From: Syngnathus acus
Taxonomy: Eukaryota; Chordata; Actinopteri; Syngnathiformes; Syngnathidae
DNA: 64,000 bases
NCBI RefSeq assembly: GCF_901709675.1
Contig: NC_051089.1
Location: 11,707,976 to 11,771,975 of the forward strand
Direction: 5' to 3'
Shown here: positions 38,501 to 47,848 of the stretch, piece by piece
Position numbering within the stretch: position 1 is the stretch's first letter
How the letters are laid out: every line of letters begins with the position of its first letter
The notes under the pieces: model-generated
Told to the model about the DNA's origin: nothing
Database searches by the model: none
What the model saw: the letters and a program-made list of their open reading frames with translations, nothing else
Program-made: the position numbers and the translations under genes

Positions 38501-40077
38501 TTGGCGACAATGAGCAAAATAATCAAGTATGTATCTTCTGTTGTTTGCATGAAAGACAATTAATCCTCAGTAAAGATGGTTTTTGGTTCAACAGGCTTTA
38601 AAACCTGAATGTCTTCTGTACTTTGCATGACGTCACTTTTTGTTTTGATGATCTGCCAGTGATGACAAATGCTGAACACCCAACTGGGAACAATAATAAC
38701 CCTCCCTTTGAGCAAACATACGCGAGCACCCACAAGTGGCAGTGTGATTTACCTGATCCCAGTAATACATATGGTTGTGATTGCAGTAGTGGGGGAAGGC
38801 GCGGAGTTTGGGGGCTGTTATATTATAGATGTCAAGGTGATTTCTTGCTACAATACTAGTGGCTGGTGGTAAGATTAATCCCAATGCTCATAAATACTAA
38901 AACGACATGTAGAGATGCCAAGAAGTCTCTGACAGAGCATCAGGCGAGGTTGATAGATGCTTTTGCTGGATCGATAGCGACCGTATACCTCAGATGGCGG
39001 CATACCAGCCACGGATCCAATAACACTAAGAGCCACCCCCCATCTTCCCCCTCCCTCTAGCGCCACTGTTTACCTGCCAAGATGCGAGTGAGTGAATGTG
39101 TGTGGGGAGGGAGATGTGTGAAGGAGAATCTGCCCGTGTTCAGTATACCTGCCAGCGATGAAGAGCGTGTCTTGTATCTTGGTCATCAGCTGAAAGTCAA
39201 GGCGGTGCTGCGACTCGTTACCAGAGGGCCTGCCTCTGAACACGGGGTACCTCAGTGAAACTGCAAACGCAACCGCGCACACAGATTGCTTGGTAAATTT
39301 GATGCAAATGCTAATTTTGGCATGTGCCTGCATAAATCCATATTCAATGCGACTCATTGATTTGAATGTTGGGCTGGTGGATTGGCGGACCTGCTGATAT
39401 TTTTTTTTACCATGCAATAAAATAGGCCTCCAGACCAACACTTTCAATAACTCAAACATGCTCATGAAATAAGAACAATGTTATTATGGCAGTCAGTGAT
39501 GTTCTGTTTTCAAAATCTTTCACAATGTACAAAGTGTTGGGTTAGGGGCCAAGGAAGATTATCTTTTTGTCCAATTCTGCAGTGTTTAAATGCATAGACT
39601 GTAATGATAATGAGATGGCTCACCTTTGATAGCACGCTGCACTCCATTGAGTGCCACTCGACGTACAAACGACACTTACTGAATTCAATTTGAGCAAGTT
39701 TCTTATTCAGTGATAAAATGTTTAGTCGTTAGTAGTGTTTGAGCAGTATGTTGCTAATTAGAGCTGGCTAATTGAAACAAAAAACACTTAATGCGACGGA
39801 TCTATAGACGGTATACTCTTACCGTGAATAAAATAAGGACGGCAACATTACATTGGAGTTTTTCTCCTGTCTTGCGTTCTTAGCGATTTTGCAGTCATTG
39901 TAATCGCGAGCCATCTCTAGTGAGATTGTGTGTTTGTGTGCGTGTGAACTCACAGTGTGCGTCAACGACATCCAGGGGTGCAATGTCCTCGGGGAAGCTG
40001 ACTGCGAGGAGAGTGCGTGAAGCTGTTAGCAGCAGCAGCAGCAGCTCACCGAGCAGAAGTGCAGCTCTGTGGCCCAT
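28470..40077 (-). CDS. sema6d: Semaphorin-6D, complete coding region in 19 exons
   Basis: Splicing the 19 exons listed separately gives 1108 residues (human about 1073) with every junction GT-AG and every phase consistent. Order: signal peptide (about 1-26, with a Leu run); Sema beta-propeller (about 45-512), with signature blocks such as [54 protein letters not shown] and FTTQMN; PSI domain (about 517-555, [11 protein letters not shown]); Pro-rich stalk; transmembrane helix (about 671-693); and a cytoplasmic tail of about 415 residues. The tail carries conserved [26 protein letters not shown] and the C-terminal [13 protein letters not shown]...VNKYSY, which separates SEMA6D from 6A, 6B and 6C. 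Known role: membrane-anchored guidance cue binding class A plexins (Plexin-A1) in heart and axon development, with reverse signalling through the tail. Compared with the mammalian protein, the segment after the PSI domain lacks about 13 residues. sema6d versus a teleost paralogue cannot be settled here. Confidence 0.95.
29741..29845. repeat. CAGA tetranucleotide microsatellite in sema6d intron 18
   Basis: About 105 bases of CAGA/GAGA units, mostly pure toward the right. It occupies a quarter of a 413-base intron, and the pre-mRNA would carry the complement (UCUG)n. Confidence 0.95.
30008..30249 (-). CDS. sema6d: sema6d coding exon 18 (transmembrane)
   Basis: Acceptor ...tttgtttgtag, donor AAAG then gtacag. 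Encodes residues 654-734: juxtamembrane [10 protein letters not shown], hydrophobic helix (about 671-693), then [17 protein letters not shown] and [11 protein letters not shown]. Confidence 0.95.
31051..31233 (-). CDS. sema6d: sema6d coding exon 17 (Pro-rich stalk)
   Basis: 183 bases, a multiple of three with matching phases, so it can be skipped in frame. Encodes about residues 593-654, Pro/Ser/Thr-rich with [11 protein letters not shown] aligning to the mammalian FVVQDDPNTSD. Acceptor ttgtcaccacag, donor GAGG then gtaagg. Confidence 0.9.
31683..31739 (-). CDS. sema6d: sema6d coding exon 16 (stalk cassette)
   Basis: 57 bases, symmetric, encoding about residues 574-593 ([15 protein letters not shown], compare mammalian TTPDYKIFGGPTS). 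Acceptor aattcttttag, donor TCTG then gttagt, which is weaker than the others. A good candidate for alternative use. Confidence 0.88.
32229..32287 (-). CDS. sema6d: sema6d coding exon 15 (after PSI)
   Basis: 59 bases, residues about 554-574: [19 protein letters not shown], matching mammalian GYEQDTEFGNTAHLGDCH. Only 81 bases of intron separate it from exon 14. The mammalian residues just before GYEQ are absent. Confidence 0.92.
32369..32446 (-). CDS. sema6d: sema6d coding exon 14 (PSI core)
   Basis: 78 bases, symmetric (26 codons), encoding [20 protein letters not shown] plus IQPGL. This is the cysteine core of the PSI domain. The acceptor reads TTTTGGACTAG directly next to a long TG repeat instead of a normal pyrimidine tract. 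Donor CTTTT then gtgagt. Confidence 0.92.
32458..32515. repeat. CA/TG microsatellite at the exon 14 acceptor
   Basis: About 58 bases of CA repeat with a small GCGC interruption (TG on the transcribed sense strand), starting about 11 bases upstream of exon 14. Confidence 0.97.
32715..32855 (-). CDS. sema6d: sema6d coding exon 13 (end of Sema domain)
   Basis: Encodes residues 481-528: [20 protein letters not shown], then [20 protein letters not shown]. The last is the classic end of the Sema propeller and start of the PSI domain. Acceptor ccactttccag, donor CACAA then gtaagt. Confidence 0.95.
33178..33351 (-). CDS. sema6d: sema6d coding exon 12
   Basis: Residues 423-481: [20 protein letters not shown], then [16 protein letters not shown] and [12 protein letters not shown]. 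Acceptor tgtgttgtag, donor GCCAA then gtaagc. Confidence 0.95.
33631..33786 (-). CDS. sema6d: sema6d coding exon 11
   Basis: Residues 371-423: [16 protein letters not shown], then [20 protein letters not shown] and EPWYTKTRV. Acceptor tccattttag, donor GTCAG then gtaaat. Confidence 0.95.
34325..34456 (-). CDS. sema6d: sema6d coding exon 10
   Basis: Residues 327-371: [20 protein letters not shown], then [18 protein letters not shown]. Acceptor cttctccgcag, donor CCTCG then gtaagg. Confidence 0.95.
34564..34781 (-). CDS. sema6d: sema6d coding exon 9
   Basis: Residues 255-327, one of the most conserved parts: [40 protein letters not shown] and [10 protein letters not shown]. Acceptor ccttttag, donor AACAG then gtgggc. 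Confidence 0.95.
35184..35260. repeat. Imperfect tandem duplication, 35-bp unit, in sema6d intron 8
   Basis: AAAGTCCAACCTTCAAAATT... and AAAGTCCAAAATTCAAAATT... (35184-35218 and 35226-35260) are near-identical copies 42 bases apart. Confidence 0.7.
36120..36208 (-). CDS. sema6d: sema6d coding exon 8
   Basis: Residues 225-254: [20 protein letters not shown], then AVEHSNLGK. Acceptor ctccctcag, donor GGCAAG then gtaaga. Confidence 0.95.
36481..36600 (-). CDS. sema6d: sema6d coding exon 7
   Basis: Residues 185-225: [20 protein letters not shown], then [20 protein letters not shown]. Acceptor tgtttcgtag, donor AAAG then gtaaga. Confidence 0.95.
36845..36935 (-). CDS. sema6d: sema6d coding exon 6
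   Basis: Residues 155-185: [20 protein letters not shown], then [10 protein letters not shown]. Acceptor ttccctcag, donor GCAG then gtgagg. Confidence 0.95.
37040..37500. mobile_element. Tigger-like repeat in sema6d intron 5
   Basis: Begins CAGTGGTAACTTGACTTTTC after TA, a TcMar-Tigger-like end. Its interior (about 37200-37300, including CACCATTTGTGTTGAAAT) recurs at 62755-62860 in the same orientation. Right boundary approximate. Confidence 0.5.
37563..37664 (-). CDS. sema6d: sema6d coding exon 5
   Basis: Residues 121-154: [20 protein letters not shown], then [14 protein letters not shown]. Phase 0 at both ends (102 bases). Acceptor gcgttcatag, donor AGG then gtcagt. Confidence 0.95.
37768..37830 (-). 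CDS. sema6d: sema6d coding exon 4
   Basis: 63 bases, phase 0-0, residues 100-120: [20 protein letters not shown]. Acceptor ggctccacag, donor AGA then gtaagt. Confidence 0.95.
37921..37954. repeat. CA microsatellite in sema6d intron 3
   Basis: CA repeat with one AT interruption, between exons 4 and 3, about 90 bases from the exon 4 acceptor. Confidence 0.9.
38068..38128 (-). CDS. sema6d: sema6d coding exon 3
   Basis: 61 bases, too short for simple ORF finding; located by phase and similarity. Residues 79-99: [20 protein letters not shown], compare mammalian RDQVYTVNLNEMPKTEVIPN. Acceptor ctgttcacag, donor CGG then gtaaga. Confidence 0.92.
38129..39148 (-). other. sema6d intron 2, nothing distinctive
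   Basis: A 1.0-kb intron of ordinary composition. Open frames inside match no known protein. Confidence 0.8.
39149..39260 (-). CDS. sema6d: sema6d coding exon 2
   Basis: Residues 42-79: [20 protein letters not shown], then [13 protein letters not shown]. Acceptor gcgtttgcag, donor GGCAG then gtatac. First strands of the Sema propeller. Confidence 0.95.
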
Positions 40078-40122
40078 GGCTGCTCACATCCACTTCCTGT
40101 TTCTCACTAGTGGAGATGTTAC
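39954..40122 (-). CDS. sema6d: sema6d first coding exon (start codon at 40077)
   Basis: Start ATG at 40075-40077 in context GCAGCCATGG, a strong Kozak match. It encodes MGHRAALL and a Leu-rich signal peptide built on five CTG codons, then [17 protein letters not shown], compare mammalian VSFPEDDEPLNTVDYH. Donor CACT then gtgagt. The 5' boundary at 40122 uses the acceptor tttttttttgtgcatgtctccag, which implies at least one upstream non-coding exon; positions 40078-40122 are 5' UTR. Confidence 0.9.
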
Positions 40123-43100
40123 CTGGAGACATGCACAAAAAAAAATATTCCTGTTATTCAGTTGGAGACGTGCAGCACACCATCTACCCTAGATAAAAAA
40201 TGAAGACATCCTGAAATAGATTTTGCTCTAAACTTAATATATTGTCAAATAAATACTTCTCAGGCGATCAAAACGGATCATTATTTATTATTCTGCTGGC
40301 TATATCTGTACAGTGAACCCCCAAGCTAAATGATTTGCTATTAGCATAAAAAAATGATTGCTGTCTTGTACTAGGCGACAGTCATGTTGACTGTAAAAAT
40401 ATTGTTTTGGCACTATGAACTTCTTTTAGTGAGGCTTGTCTAATAGAAACATGTGCTTTGCTGCTCTCTCGTAGCATACAAGGCAAATAATTTTTTTTAT
40501 TTAGGTGGGCAGTTACACGCAGATTATTGCTTTTCACAGCAAGGCTCTGTCCTTAACTTGACATGTTTGCATCTTGTTACTCTATTTTGTTGGTTTTGTT
40601 TGGACCTTGAGTCTGCAATTATATCAAATTGATCGAGTATATTTGATAAGGCTCATGTATTGTGACTGGTGGGTGTTCAAGCATAATACACACATTGGCC
40701 TCTCTTGAGTATTGGTGGGTGGCAGAGCAAGAAATTTCCCATTCTCGCTCCGCCTGCATCTGCTAACTAACAGAAGGTCAGCCAAAAGTCCGGCGCGGTG
40801 TCTCAGTGTGTGTTCGCTGGAACGGAAGTCCGCTCTGCTCGAAGCACGGCTGGCCCTGCTGCTTCTGTACATCTGTGCTCTGATTGGTTTGTCCGGGGCC
40901 AAGCTCATCGCTGATCAGCTCATTGCAACTTCATCGCCATCACCAGTGCGCCATCACATGCGACCTTAGCTGACTTCTATTAGCGCTCTGTTAGCTCTTA
41001 CTGCTGCAGTCTCTCCTTGGGGCCAAAGCGCTTTATTGCACTGCAGTGATTCACTCCATCTTTGTGTTATGAGGACAAAGCCACGCTCACTTGTTTTGAC
41101 ATTGGTGTAATTATAATGGGTGCACTACTCCCCCCCACACACACACACACCCAATACGTCCTAATGTAGATATAATACACCGGATGGATGTAATGTATTG
41201 CAGGTCGTATTCATGTGTACGAAATGTGTGTAGGAGGACTTTAGAGGCAGGCTGTGGCTCTAAATGATTGGTGTACATTTCAAATATTTATAAGGCAAAC
41301 AAATTATTCATGTGGGCAAAGCCTGAACGGATATAAACAATTTACTGGGAGACGTCACACAGGCCAAAGCATAGATTAGTTGGAAGCATGCTGGGATGCG
41401 CACACTGGGAGCACATGCATCATCATGCTCTCACATAATGTATCTCAAAGACCAACGACGCATGTGCACACATGCCCACAAACAGTAATGATTCATTTTT
41501 CTATTAGCTCCAAAGCACACCTGCTCCAGTCTGTCAGAGCTAGGCCATTAGTGCTTTGATTGATCCACACAGGAAGCGGGGCAGACCAGATCTCTGTTTC
41601 ACCACAGTCATGTGTGGAAACCTCTCTAAATTTGCCCACTTTATACTTACATTCAGTGCCCGAGGAGCAAATCGGTGTACAAGTAGACAGAGGCCAACAC
41701 AACATCTGCATGCCAGCTTTTTCCACCATGTTTGAGTCATCAACTGCCTCCAACAGTCCATGTATATTGGACTGCATTTTTCCAAGCACTGATAATCCAA
41801 TTGCAGTATGGTAACTTATACCGTGTCACCTGGCAGAGATTCAAGTGAAGCTGAAATGGACCGCTCTATAAGTGTGTTTTAGTCATTCACGGTGCGTAAT
41901 GGTGGCAATTCAGCGCTCAGTGGGACGCTGCGACCTTCCAAACAGCAAAGTCATTATGAGTAATGCTAGACCTGAATCGGGCTGTGCTCCATCATCATCA
42001 GTCTACTTAACAGTGAAATGAGTAGTTTGATGTTTTTGACAAAATGGAGAAATTGTCTTGGGTCAAATGGTCTGGTGTACATCTAACTAACACACAATGC
42101 TGGAGCATTTCTTTTCACTGTGAATCTCCATGCCGGCCGACAGATCAATAGCGACGAAGCAACATTGTCTGAAAGAGACGTGACGATAGACCTCTATTAG
42201 AGTGGAGGCACTGGTGTTTGTTAAAAGCATCTAGTGTTCTTTTACTACCTCGGAGATGTGCTCACCAACAAATGCTCTCACGCCAAAACCCGAGACAGGA
42301 ATAGATGCCAAATGCACAACAACAAGAGCAAGCGGAGGTAGTGTGCAAAAGGTAACTAAAGTGAGATATACATAGAGTATATCAATTCTATGGCCCTATT
42401 AGACGGGCAGTTGGCTTTGCATCAGAGCCAAGCTTGGGGAAACACAGAAGCCATACTTTCTCCGAGCTTATTGCTAAAAATGCAATTAAACAGGAAATTA
42501 ACTATAACTCAGCACCATTACAGCCTTACCGTAGCGGCAATGGCTTTCTTTTTATGTAAAACAGAAACAGAAGACACCCAGAGGTCAGCCATCTAAAATT
42601 ACTTTGAAATCTCCGGCGAGCCCAGAATGTTTTCTATTGACTATTCCTTTGCACTCTTTAGTTCCTGCCCTCCAGTTAGTGTGTGCGTGGTGTGCATGTA
42701 CATATAGGCCTCAAACAAGCCCAGAGACGCTGAAGTTGTCACGCAACTCAGCCTTGCCTCGCTCTACCTCTGTTATTACAGACTTTTCAAATGTCCCACA
42801 ACCACGCATTTTGCCGCTGATATTGTTGGCACAAAGTCATGGTGTTTAACAGGGGGGGTGGGGGTCTAGTGGTCTACAGCCCAATTCTGGTAGTTAAATC
42901 TGAGGATTTAGTGTTACGAGCCTAAAATGACAGATTAACACATATGCGCTCTGTGAGCTGCGCTTTCGCTGGCATATGTCAGCCGCCACCTCTCTTAGAC
43001 CGCGCCGCTGGGTTCCATTTTGCAGGGAAGTCCGATTTGGTGCTCATTAAAAAAAAAGAAAAAACTGCAGTGGCAAACAACAACGGTGCATGACGTTTCG

Positions 43101-44649
43101 TGCCTCAATTCTAAATTCATATAAACCCAGCAGGAATATTTCAGGCACCACTTTGGCAAATAGTCTGCTTACAGGTCCAATTGGAGCAATTTAAACCCTT
43201 CCAAGTGAAATCATCCTCGGCCTTCAAAATAAACACTGGCACAAAAATACAAGCACGGACAGGATATGCCTGTTGTCAGCCTGAGCTATGCCAAACTTCA
43301 CAACAAAGTCATTAGCATTCGATATTTCTCAAACAATTTCTAAAACTTTTCTCAAAGTTACCCACGTGAAGCAGTGGCAGTATCCAAGCCAATAATTAAA
43401 AAATAAATCTGTCAAAAGGATGTAGCGCTTGTACATCTGAAGCTGCATCCGAAGGTGGTTTCCCATTGGCTGACTGCTTTGCCACAAGCACTTTCAATCC
43501 TAAATAGGCTTTACTTGCGACAGCAAAAGAATGCACCGCTTTGTTGAGGTTTATTGTCTACTTCAAACATCAACAACTACTGACGGAGAGACACATCTTT
43601 GGCCGAGAGCTCGGAGGGCACAAATACTGCAAGACATTCGGTAGCAACACCTCGTTGGGTTTATTGGGAGGCATAGCTTCATACAGCATAAATAAGGAAG
43701 TGGTCCAGATGCAGCCTCACAAGACAACTGGCCAGATGATCACATTATTGCCCCGAGAGTGATTATTATGTATATATTCAAACCAGTCCCAGTGACCCTA
43801 AGCTGTTACTACCACCTGGATTCACTTTGGAGGGGTTTGAGAATGCAAGTCTGAAGTAGACTACCTCTAACCTCTTTCTTGTGAAACTTGGCAAGAGGAA
43901 GAGTGAAACAGGAGAAAGGTTGCACACAGCCGTAGTGTGCACAAAAGGGCCGAGCTGCAGGTGTGACCAGGAAACAAAGGGGGGCTTTGGCCACACCAAT
44001 ACAATGGTGCCCCACCCCCGGTCACTAGCTCTATCTATGTTCAGGAGAGCACATTTGGGGGGCTACCAAAAGGGACTTTGAAGGAACAAAGCAAACCATA
44101 TAAACATGTTGATTCGTTGAACTTTTAACACTCGGTCCTCTAAACATTGGATGATTCTGATTTCAAGCTGCCATTTGGAGCATCTATGAGGTTGTTAACA
44201 CAGAACGCAAGGGTTTAATGGTGGCTGTTCCGGGTTGCAGCTGGCTATATTGGAGGTTAACTGCAGTTGTTCTGGTCGCTGAATTCTGACCCGGAGGCCA
44301 ACAACGAGCCGAGCTGTCGGCCAACCCACAGCTGGTCCGGATGTTCAACCCTGGTAAGGCTTTGGCCAACATCAAGTTTGTAGTGAAAACCATGGTAACA
44401 TTTTTTTTTCCTGACATGGAATTACCGCAACAGGAAAAAAATACGACTTTTTCAGTAATTTCAGCATCTCAGGTGCTCACATCAATTTAGAATAAGCTAT
44501 TTGGCTCATATCCGAGCCGTAATTCCTGCAAATGGCAGATTGTCACAGATAATTTAGCATTCACAACAATCCTCAATCCACTCAAAATCACCAACATGCA
44601 TGTTAAACAAATATGGCCAACACTGTATATATATTTATTTTCTACGTTT

Positions 44650-44715
44650 CTAGGAACATTACCACTCTGTGCATAAAATGAATTCATTTTATGCACAGAG
44701 TGGTAATGTTCCTAG
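44650..44715. repeat. Perfect 66-bp palindrome without spacer
   Basis: Two 33-base arms are exactly complementary, meeting at a central GAATTC (44680-44685). The match breaks immediately outside (44649 and 44716). A 10-base direct repeat TTATTTTCTA lies on each side (44635-44644 and 44727-44736). No coding capacity. Confidence 0.97.
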
Positions 44716-45384
44716 TTTGGGAGGGGTTATTTTCTATTATTTTTAAGCACACAATCCATTCATGCATCAGTGCAGCCACAAACACTTGTATTGTCCAGAA
44801 TAGGGTGTAAAGGCATTCAAAGTTCCATCCGTGGTAAATCTTTTCACAAGCCTTTAGTGTCCACATGTGGGACTGGGTACAAAAGACAACAAAGAGGAGG
44901 GGACACAAGAGGAGAAACAACAGTGAGGGAGCTTTTCTATTATCCGACAGCCATAGAGAAGTGCGATGCGTTCAATTAATACAAGGCACCGTAAAGAGAA
45001 ATAAACGACCGGAGAGATAAAAGTATCACTGCCAACCAGAGGGTGCTAGTGTTCAATTGGGACACCTCAATTATTCAATATGAAAATAATAAGTAAAAAC
45101 GACTGAATGGGGTACTGTGACATTGTTAAACACTCCCAGTCCCTTTGACAACATAATGACGTATGTGTACTCCATCAAAGAGATGTAACGGATAAAAGAA
45201 ACAAAATTTGACTTTAATCTTAACTACAGACAGAAGAAAAATGACACATAGTAGTCTTTTTTTTTTTAATTTTAATTTGCAACGTAACCTACCTTAAGAT
45301 CATGAACGGAGCAATCTGATCAAATGTCCGATTATTCCTCTGGTAATCCATTTAAGAAAAATGATTTTTTTTTTTTCTCCTTAC

Positions 45385-45624
45385 ATTAAATTCCATCCGG
45401 ACACACTTTATTGTTTTAAATCCAGTTTCTCCGCTCCGCTCGCTTCATCTAAACCTCTTTTTGGGACTCTTTCGTCCTGGTTCCGAGGCCCCTTTGGTAG
45501 TGACGACTGATGCTCAAAGCAGATCCGCGACCGTCGCACTCTTCTGTGGAAGTAACTAGGGTGTCGTCCCCTTCCTCACACACCCCACGCAGCAGCGCCT
45601 CCGGTAACTCTGGACGCATTTATA
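45385..45624 (-). promoter_or_regulatory. sema6d: Possible alternative promoter and 5' exon of sema6d
   Basis: A TATAAAT box on the - strand (45618-45624) lies about 30 bases upstream of a GC- and CpG-rich stretch that ends in a donor-like TTTAAT then gtaagg at 45384/45385. The layout suits a small alternative first exon feeding the acceptor at 40122. Motif-based and speculative. Confidence 0.25.
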
Positions 45625-46043
45625 CATTAATAATAATGGAATAATTACATCAAGAGGTTAAACGCCCCAACTCACTGGTGTTTAAGAATAGCAAGACGCG
45701 CGACGCAGACTTCTCAACTCGGGAGTGATTCAGTTAAATACTCGTAATTGATTCAGCCCTTTAAAAAGAAGGGGAAAATCAGTGACATCCAAAAAAGAGT
45801 CATAGAAGTTAATGTTCCCAATAAAGAAAGCGCGTGCAAACGGAACCGAGCGGTTACAGTTCAAAGCCAGCCATAATAAAAAAAACAAATCTGTCCTAAT
45901 GTATATAACCTTCACAGTAAAACAATTGTTTGCACACACGGGCATTATTTCTATTTCCACAGCCTCTCCCGTTTACTAATTTGACTTTCACCCTGCAATA
46001 AAGTGAAGAAATAGGTGCATGCATTTCTGCAAAAACAACTCAC

Positions 46044-46140
46044 CTCATCTGAATGCTTTATTATTGCGTATCCATATGCAGTAATTCCAGGGGGGAAAAA
46101 AGGAGGCGAATATATCGCGCGTCGCTCCAACTTCCCCTGG
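46044..46140 (-). other. sema6d: Probable non-coding 5' exon of sema6d
   Basis: A 97-base segment between a strong acceptor (agtttgtttttctctcag) and a strong donor (GATGAG then gtgagt). It has no long open frame, only a tiny upstream ORF (ATGGATACGCAATAA), as expected for a 5' UTR exon. It lies 5.9 kb upstream of the coding exon whose own acceptor demands such a partner. SEMA6D in mammals also has non-coding 5' exons. Confidence 0.5.
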
Positions 46141-46159
46141 CTGAGAGAAAAACAAACTA

Positions 46160-46460
46160 AGAAGACACGGCAAATGGTGTAATTTGACCCGAGCTCGATC
46201 AATCCACGCAGAGAGAGATCCACGGCCCGCCAATAAGGAGCGCTCTTGCTCCAGTCCCTCCCCCAACATCCAGCTCCCTCCTCGCTCGCTTTTGGACCTC
46301 TCTGCCTCGCTCCTGGCTTCCTTCCTCTCTTTCCAAGAGCCACAGAGGCGGAGAGAGAGGGAAAGCGGGTGGGGGTGGGAGGTACATCCCTCCTCCCTCT
46401 TGTGTGACCCCATATTGCACCCCCTGTGTTAAAGCACCCCCCTCCTCCCATACTTTAAGT
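46160..46460 (-). promoter_or_regulatory. GC/pyrimidine-rich candidate promoter zone
   Basis: Higher CpG and GC than its surroundings, with long C/T-rich tracts (GA-rich on the - strand) and an inverted CCAAT-type motif at 46230-46234. It lies just upstream of the proposed 5' exon, so it could hold a sema6d start site. No TATA box found. Confidence 0.3.
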
Positions 46461-47017
46461 CAGCAACCGCTCCTAGTTAAAACTTATTTCAGCCTATTTG
46501 AGGCTCAAGCAAGCTGCTGCTGCTGCTTAGTTAAAACATCTTTTAGCAATGTTTGGATTTGGAGAGATAGGGCTAAGCCCTTACTGTATTTAGCAAAGCA
46601 CCATGAAAGTGACAACATATTTTCAAAATGCAGTGGGAAAGGTTTGGGCCAAAATAAGGATGACAACCATTTAACGGCAACAGATTCTGAGAAAAATATC
46701 TCCCCCCTCCCCTCCATTAAGAGCGTTTTTAATGTTATTAGCAACGCAAATGATTTGTGGCAAACATGTTGTGCCTTGCGCCAGCCTAAACAAAGCCTAA
46801 GCAAAAACAAAAATCTTGATCCAATCTGAAAAAACCGGTAAGATGCGGGGGTTTTTTTCAGTTCTTATCAGAAGCTAATTAATGTTTTTTGATTAGACAC
46901 ATCACAAAACTACGGGAGCTTCTCAGTTCAACACTATCTTTTCTTGTTTAAAGCACAAGTAGAGGCATTTGGCAAAACTACCGAGGTACAGAGTTTGAAT
47001 ATCTTTGCCATCTGGGT
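46461..47017. other. Upstream DNA, nothing recognised
   Basis: No gene seen. An open frame of 141 codons (46404-46829) has no recognisable features and is probably chance. Confidence 0.4.
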
Positions 47018-47067
47018 CCATCCATCCGTCCGTCCGTCCGTCCACCCACCCATCCTTCCATCCAGCC
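47018..47067. repeat. TCCA/TCCG tetranucleotide microsatellite
   Basis: Imperfect units of TCCA, TCCG and CACC, about 50 bases. Confidence 0.9.
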
Positions 47068-47117
47068 ATCGAAAAAGCAAACTAATGAATATATTCTATC
47101 ATGAAGAGTGTCGTTTC

Positions 47118-47848
47118 CTACGGAAGAGGATGAGGGCCAGTGAAGAAAAAAAAACGAGGGGTGACAGGATTCTGACTTTTTTTTCCTCAGAATTCTGACT
47201 TTATTCTCAGAATTCTGACTTTAAAGTCTGAGAATAAAGTCAGAATTCTGACTTTAAAGTCAGAATTCCCACTTTCTGACTTTAAAGTCAGAATTCCCAC
47301 TTTCTGACTTTAAAGTCAGAATTCTGACTTTAAAGATTAAAAATTAAAAAGATTAAAGTCCCAATGATTGTCACACACACATCTGGGTGTGGTGAAATTT
47401 GTCCTCTGCATTTAACCCATCCCTGTGTGATTTTAATCCATCCCCTGGGGGAGAGGGGAGCAGTGAGCAGCAGCGGTGCCGCGCTTGGGAATCATTTGGT
47501 GATCTAACCCCCCAATTCCAACCCTTAATGCTGAGTGCCAAGCAGGGAGGCAATGGGTCCCATTTTTATAGTCTTTGGTATGACCCGGCCGGGGTTTGAG
47601 CCCACAACCTTCCAGTCTCAGGGCGGACACTCTACCACTAGGACACTGAGCTGGTTTAAAGTCAGAATTCTGACTTTTTTACTCTCAGAATTCTGTGAAT
47701 AAAGTCAGAATTCTGACTTTAAAGTCAGAAGGTGGGAATTCTGACTTTATTCTCAGAATTCTGACTTTAGTCAGAATTCTGAGAAAAAAGTCAGAATCCT
47801 GTCACCCCTCGTTTTTTTTCCTTCACTGGCCCTAATCCTCTTCCGTAG
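47118..47848. mobile_element. Foldback (MITE-like) element with a nested SINE
   Basis: The outer ends are inverted repeats of roughly 60-80 bases: left CTACGGAAGAGGATGAGGGC...GACAGGATTCTGACTT, right the same in reverse with few changes. A 4-base TTTC follows the right end and precedes the left end, a possible target duplication. The interior is an array of AGAATTCTGACTTTAAAGTC-type units on both strands, each itself palindromic, so the whole can fold into a branched hairpin. It has no coding capacity. A tRNA-derived SINE interrupts it at 47336-47654. I do not recognise the named family. Confidence 0.8.
47336..47654 (-). mobile_element. tRNA-derived SINE nested in the foldback element
   Basis: On the - strand it begins CCAGCTCAGTGTCCTAGTGG, then TAGAGTGTCCGCC: an A box at about 47631-47644, and a B box GGGCTCAAACC at about 47593-47603. 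The head is followed by a body and an A/T-rich tail at 47336-47358. A 7-base target duplication TTTAAAG flanks it (47329-47335 and 47655-47661). This matches a SINE type common in fish. Fairly intact, so younger than its host element. Confidence 0.82.

Larger units (their letters stand above)
40123..46043 (-). other. sema6d: 5' intron of sema6d
   Basis: About 5.9 kb between the first coding exon and the proposed upstream non-coding exon. It contains a CpG-richer patch (about 40720-40970) with an inverted-CCAAT-type motif, a short CA repeat near 41133-41150, the perfect palindrome at 44650-44715, and a GC-rich patch at 45420-45620 preceded by a TATA-like box. No other gene is visible. Confidence 0.5.

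Noticed and set aside
40712-40969. 85-codon + strand frame with a hydrophobic LALLLLYICALIGL segment
   Set aside because: Lies in the sema6d 5' intron on the opposite strand, no homologue recognised, no supporting splice or promoter pattern.
47160-47340. Regularly repeated GAATTCTGACTTTAAAGTC units suggestive of a CRISPR-like array
   Set aside because: Vertebrate DNA; the units are palindromic parts of a foldback transposon and lack unique spacers of constant length.
47575-47654. tRNA-like sequence with A and B boxes on the - strand
   Set aside because: It is the head of a SINE with body, tail and target duplication, not a tRNA gene.
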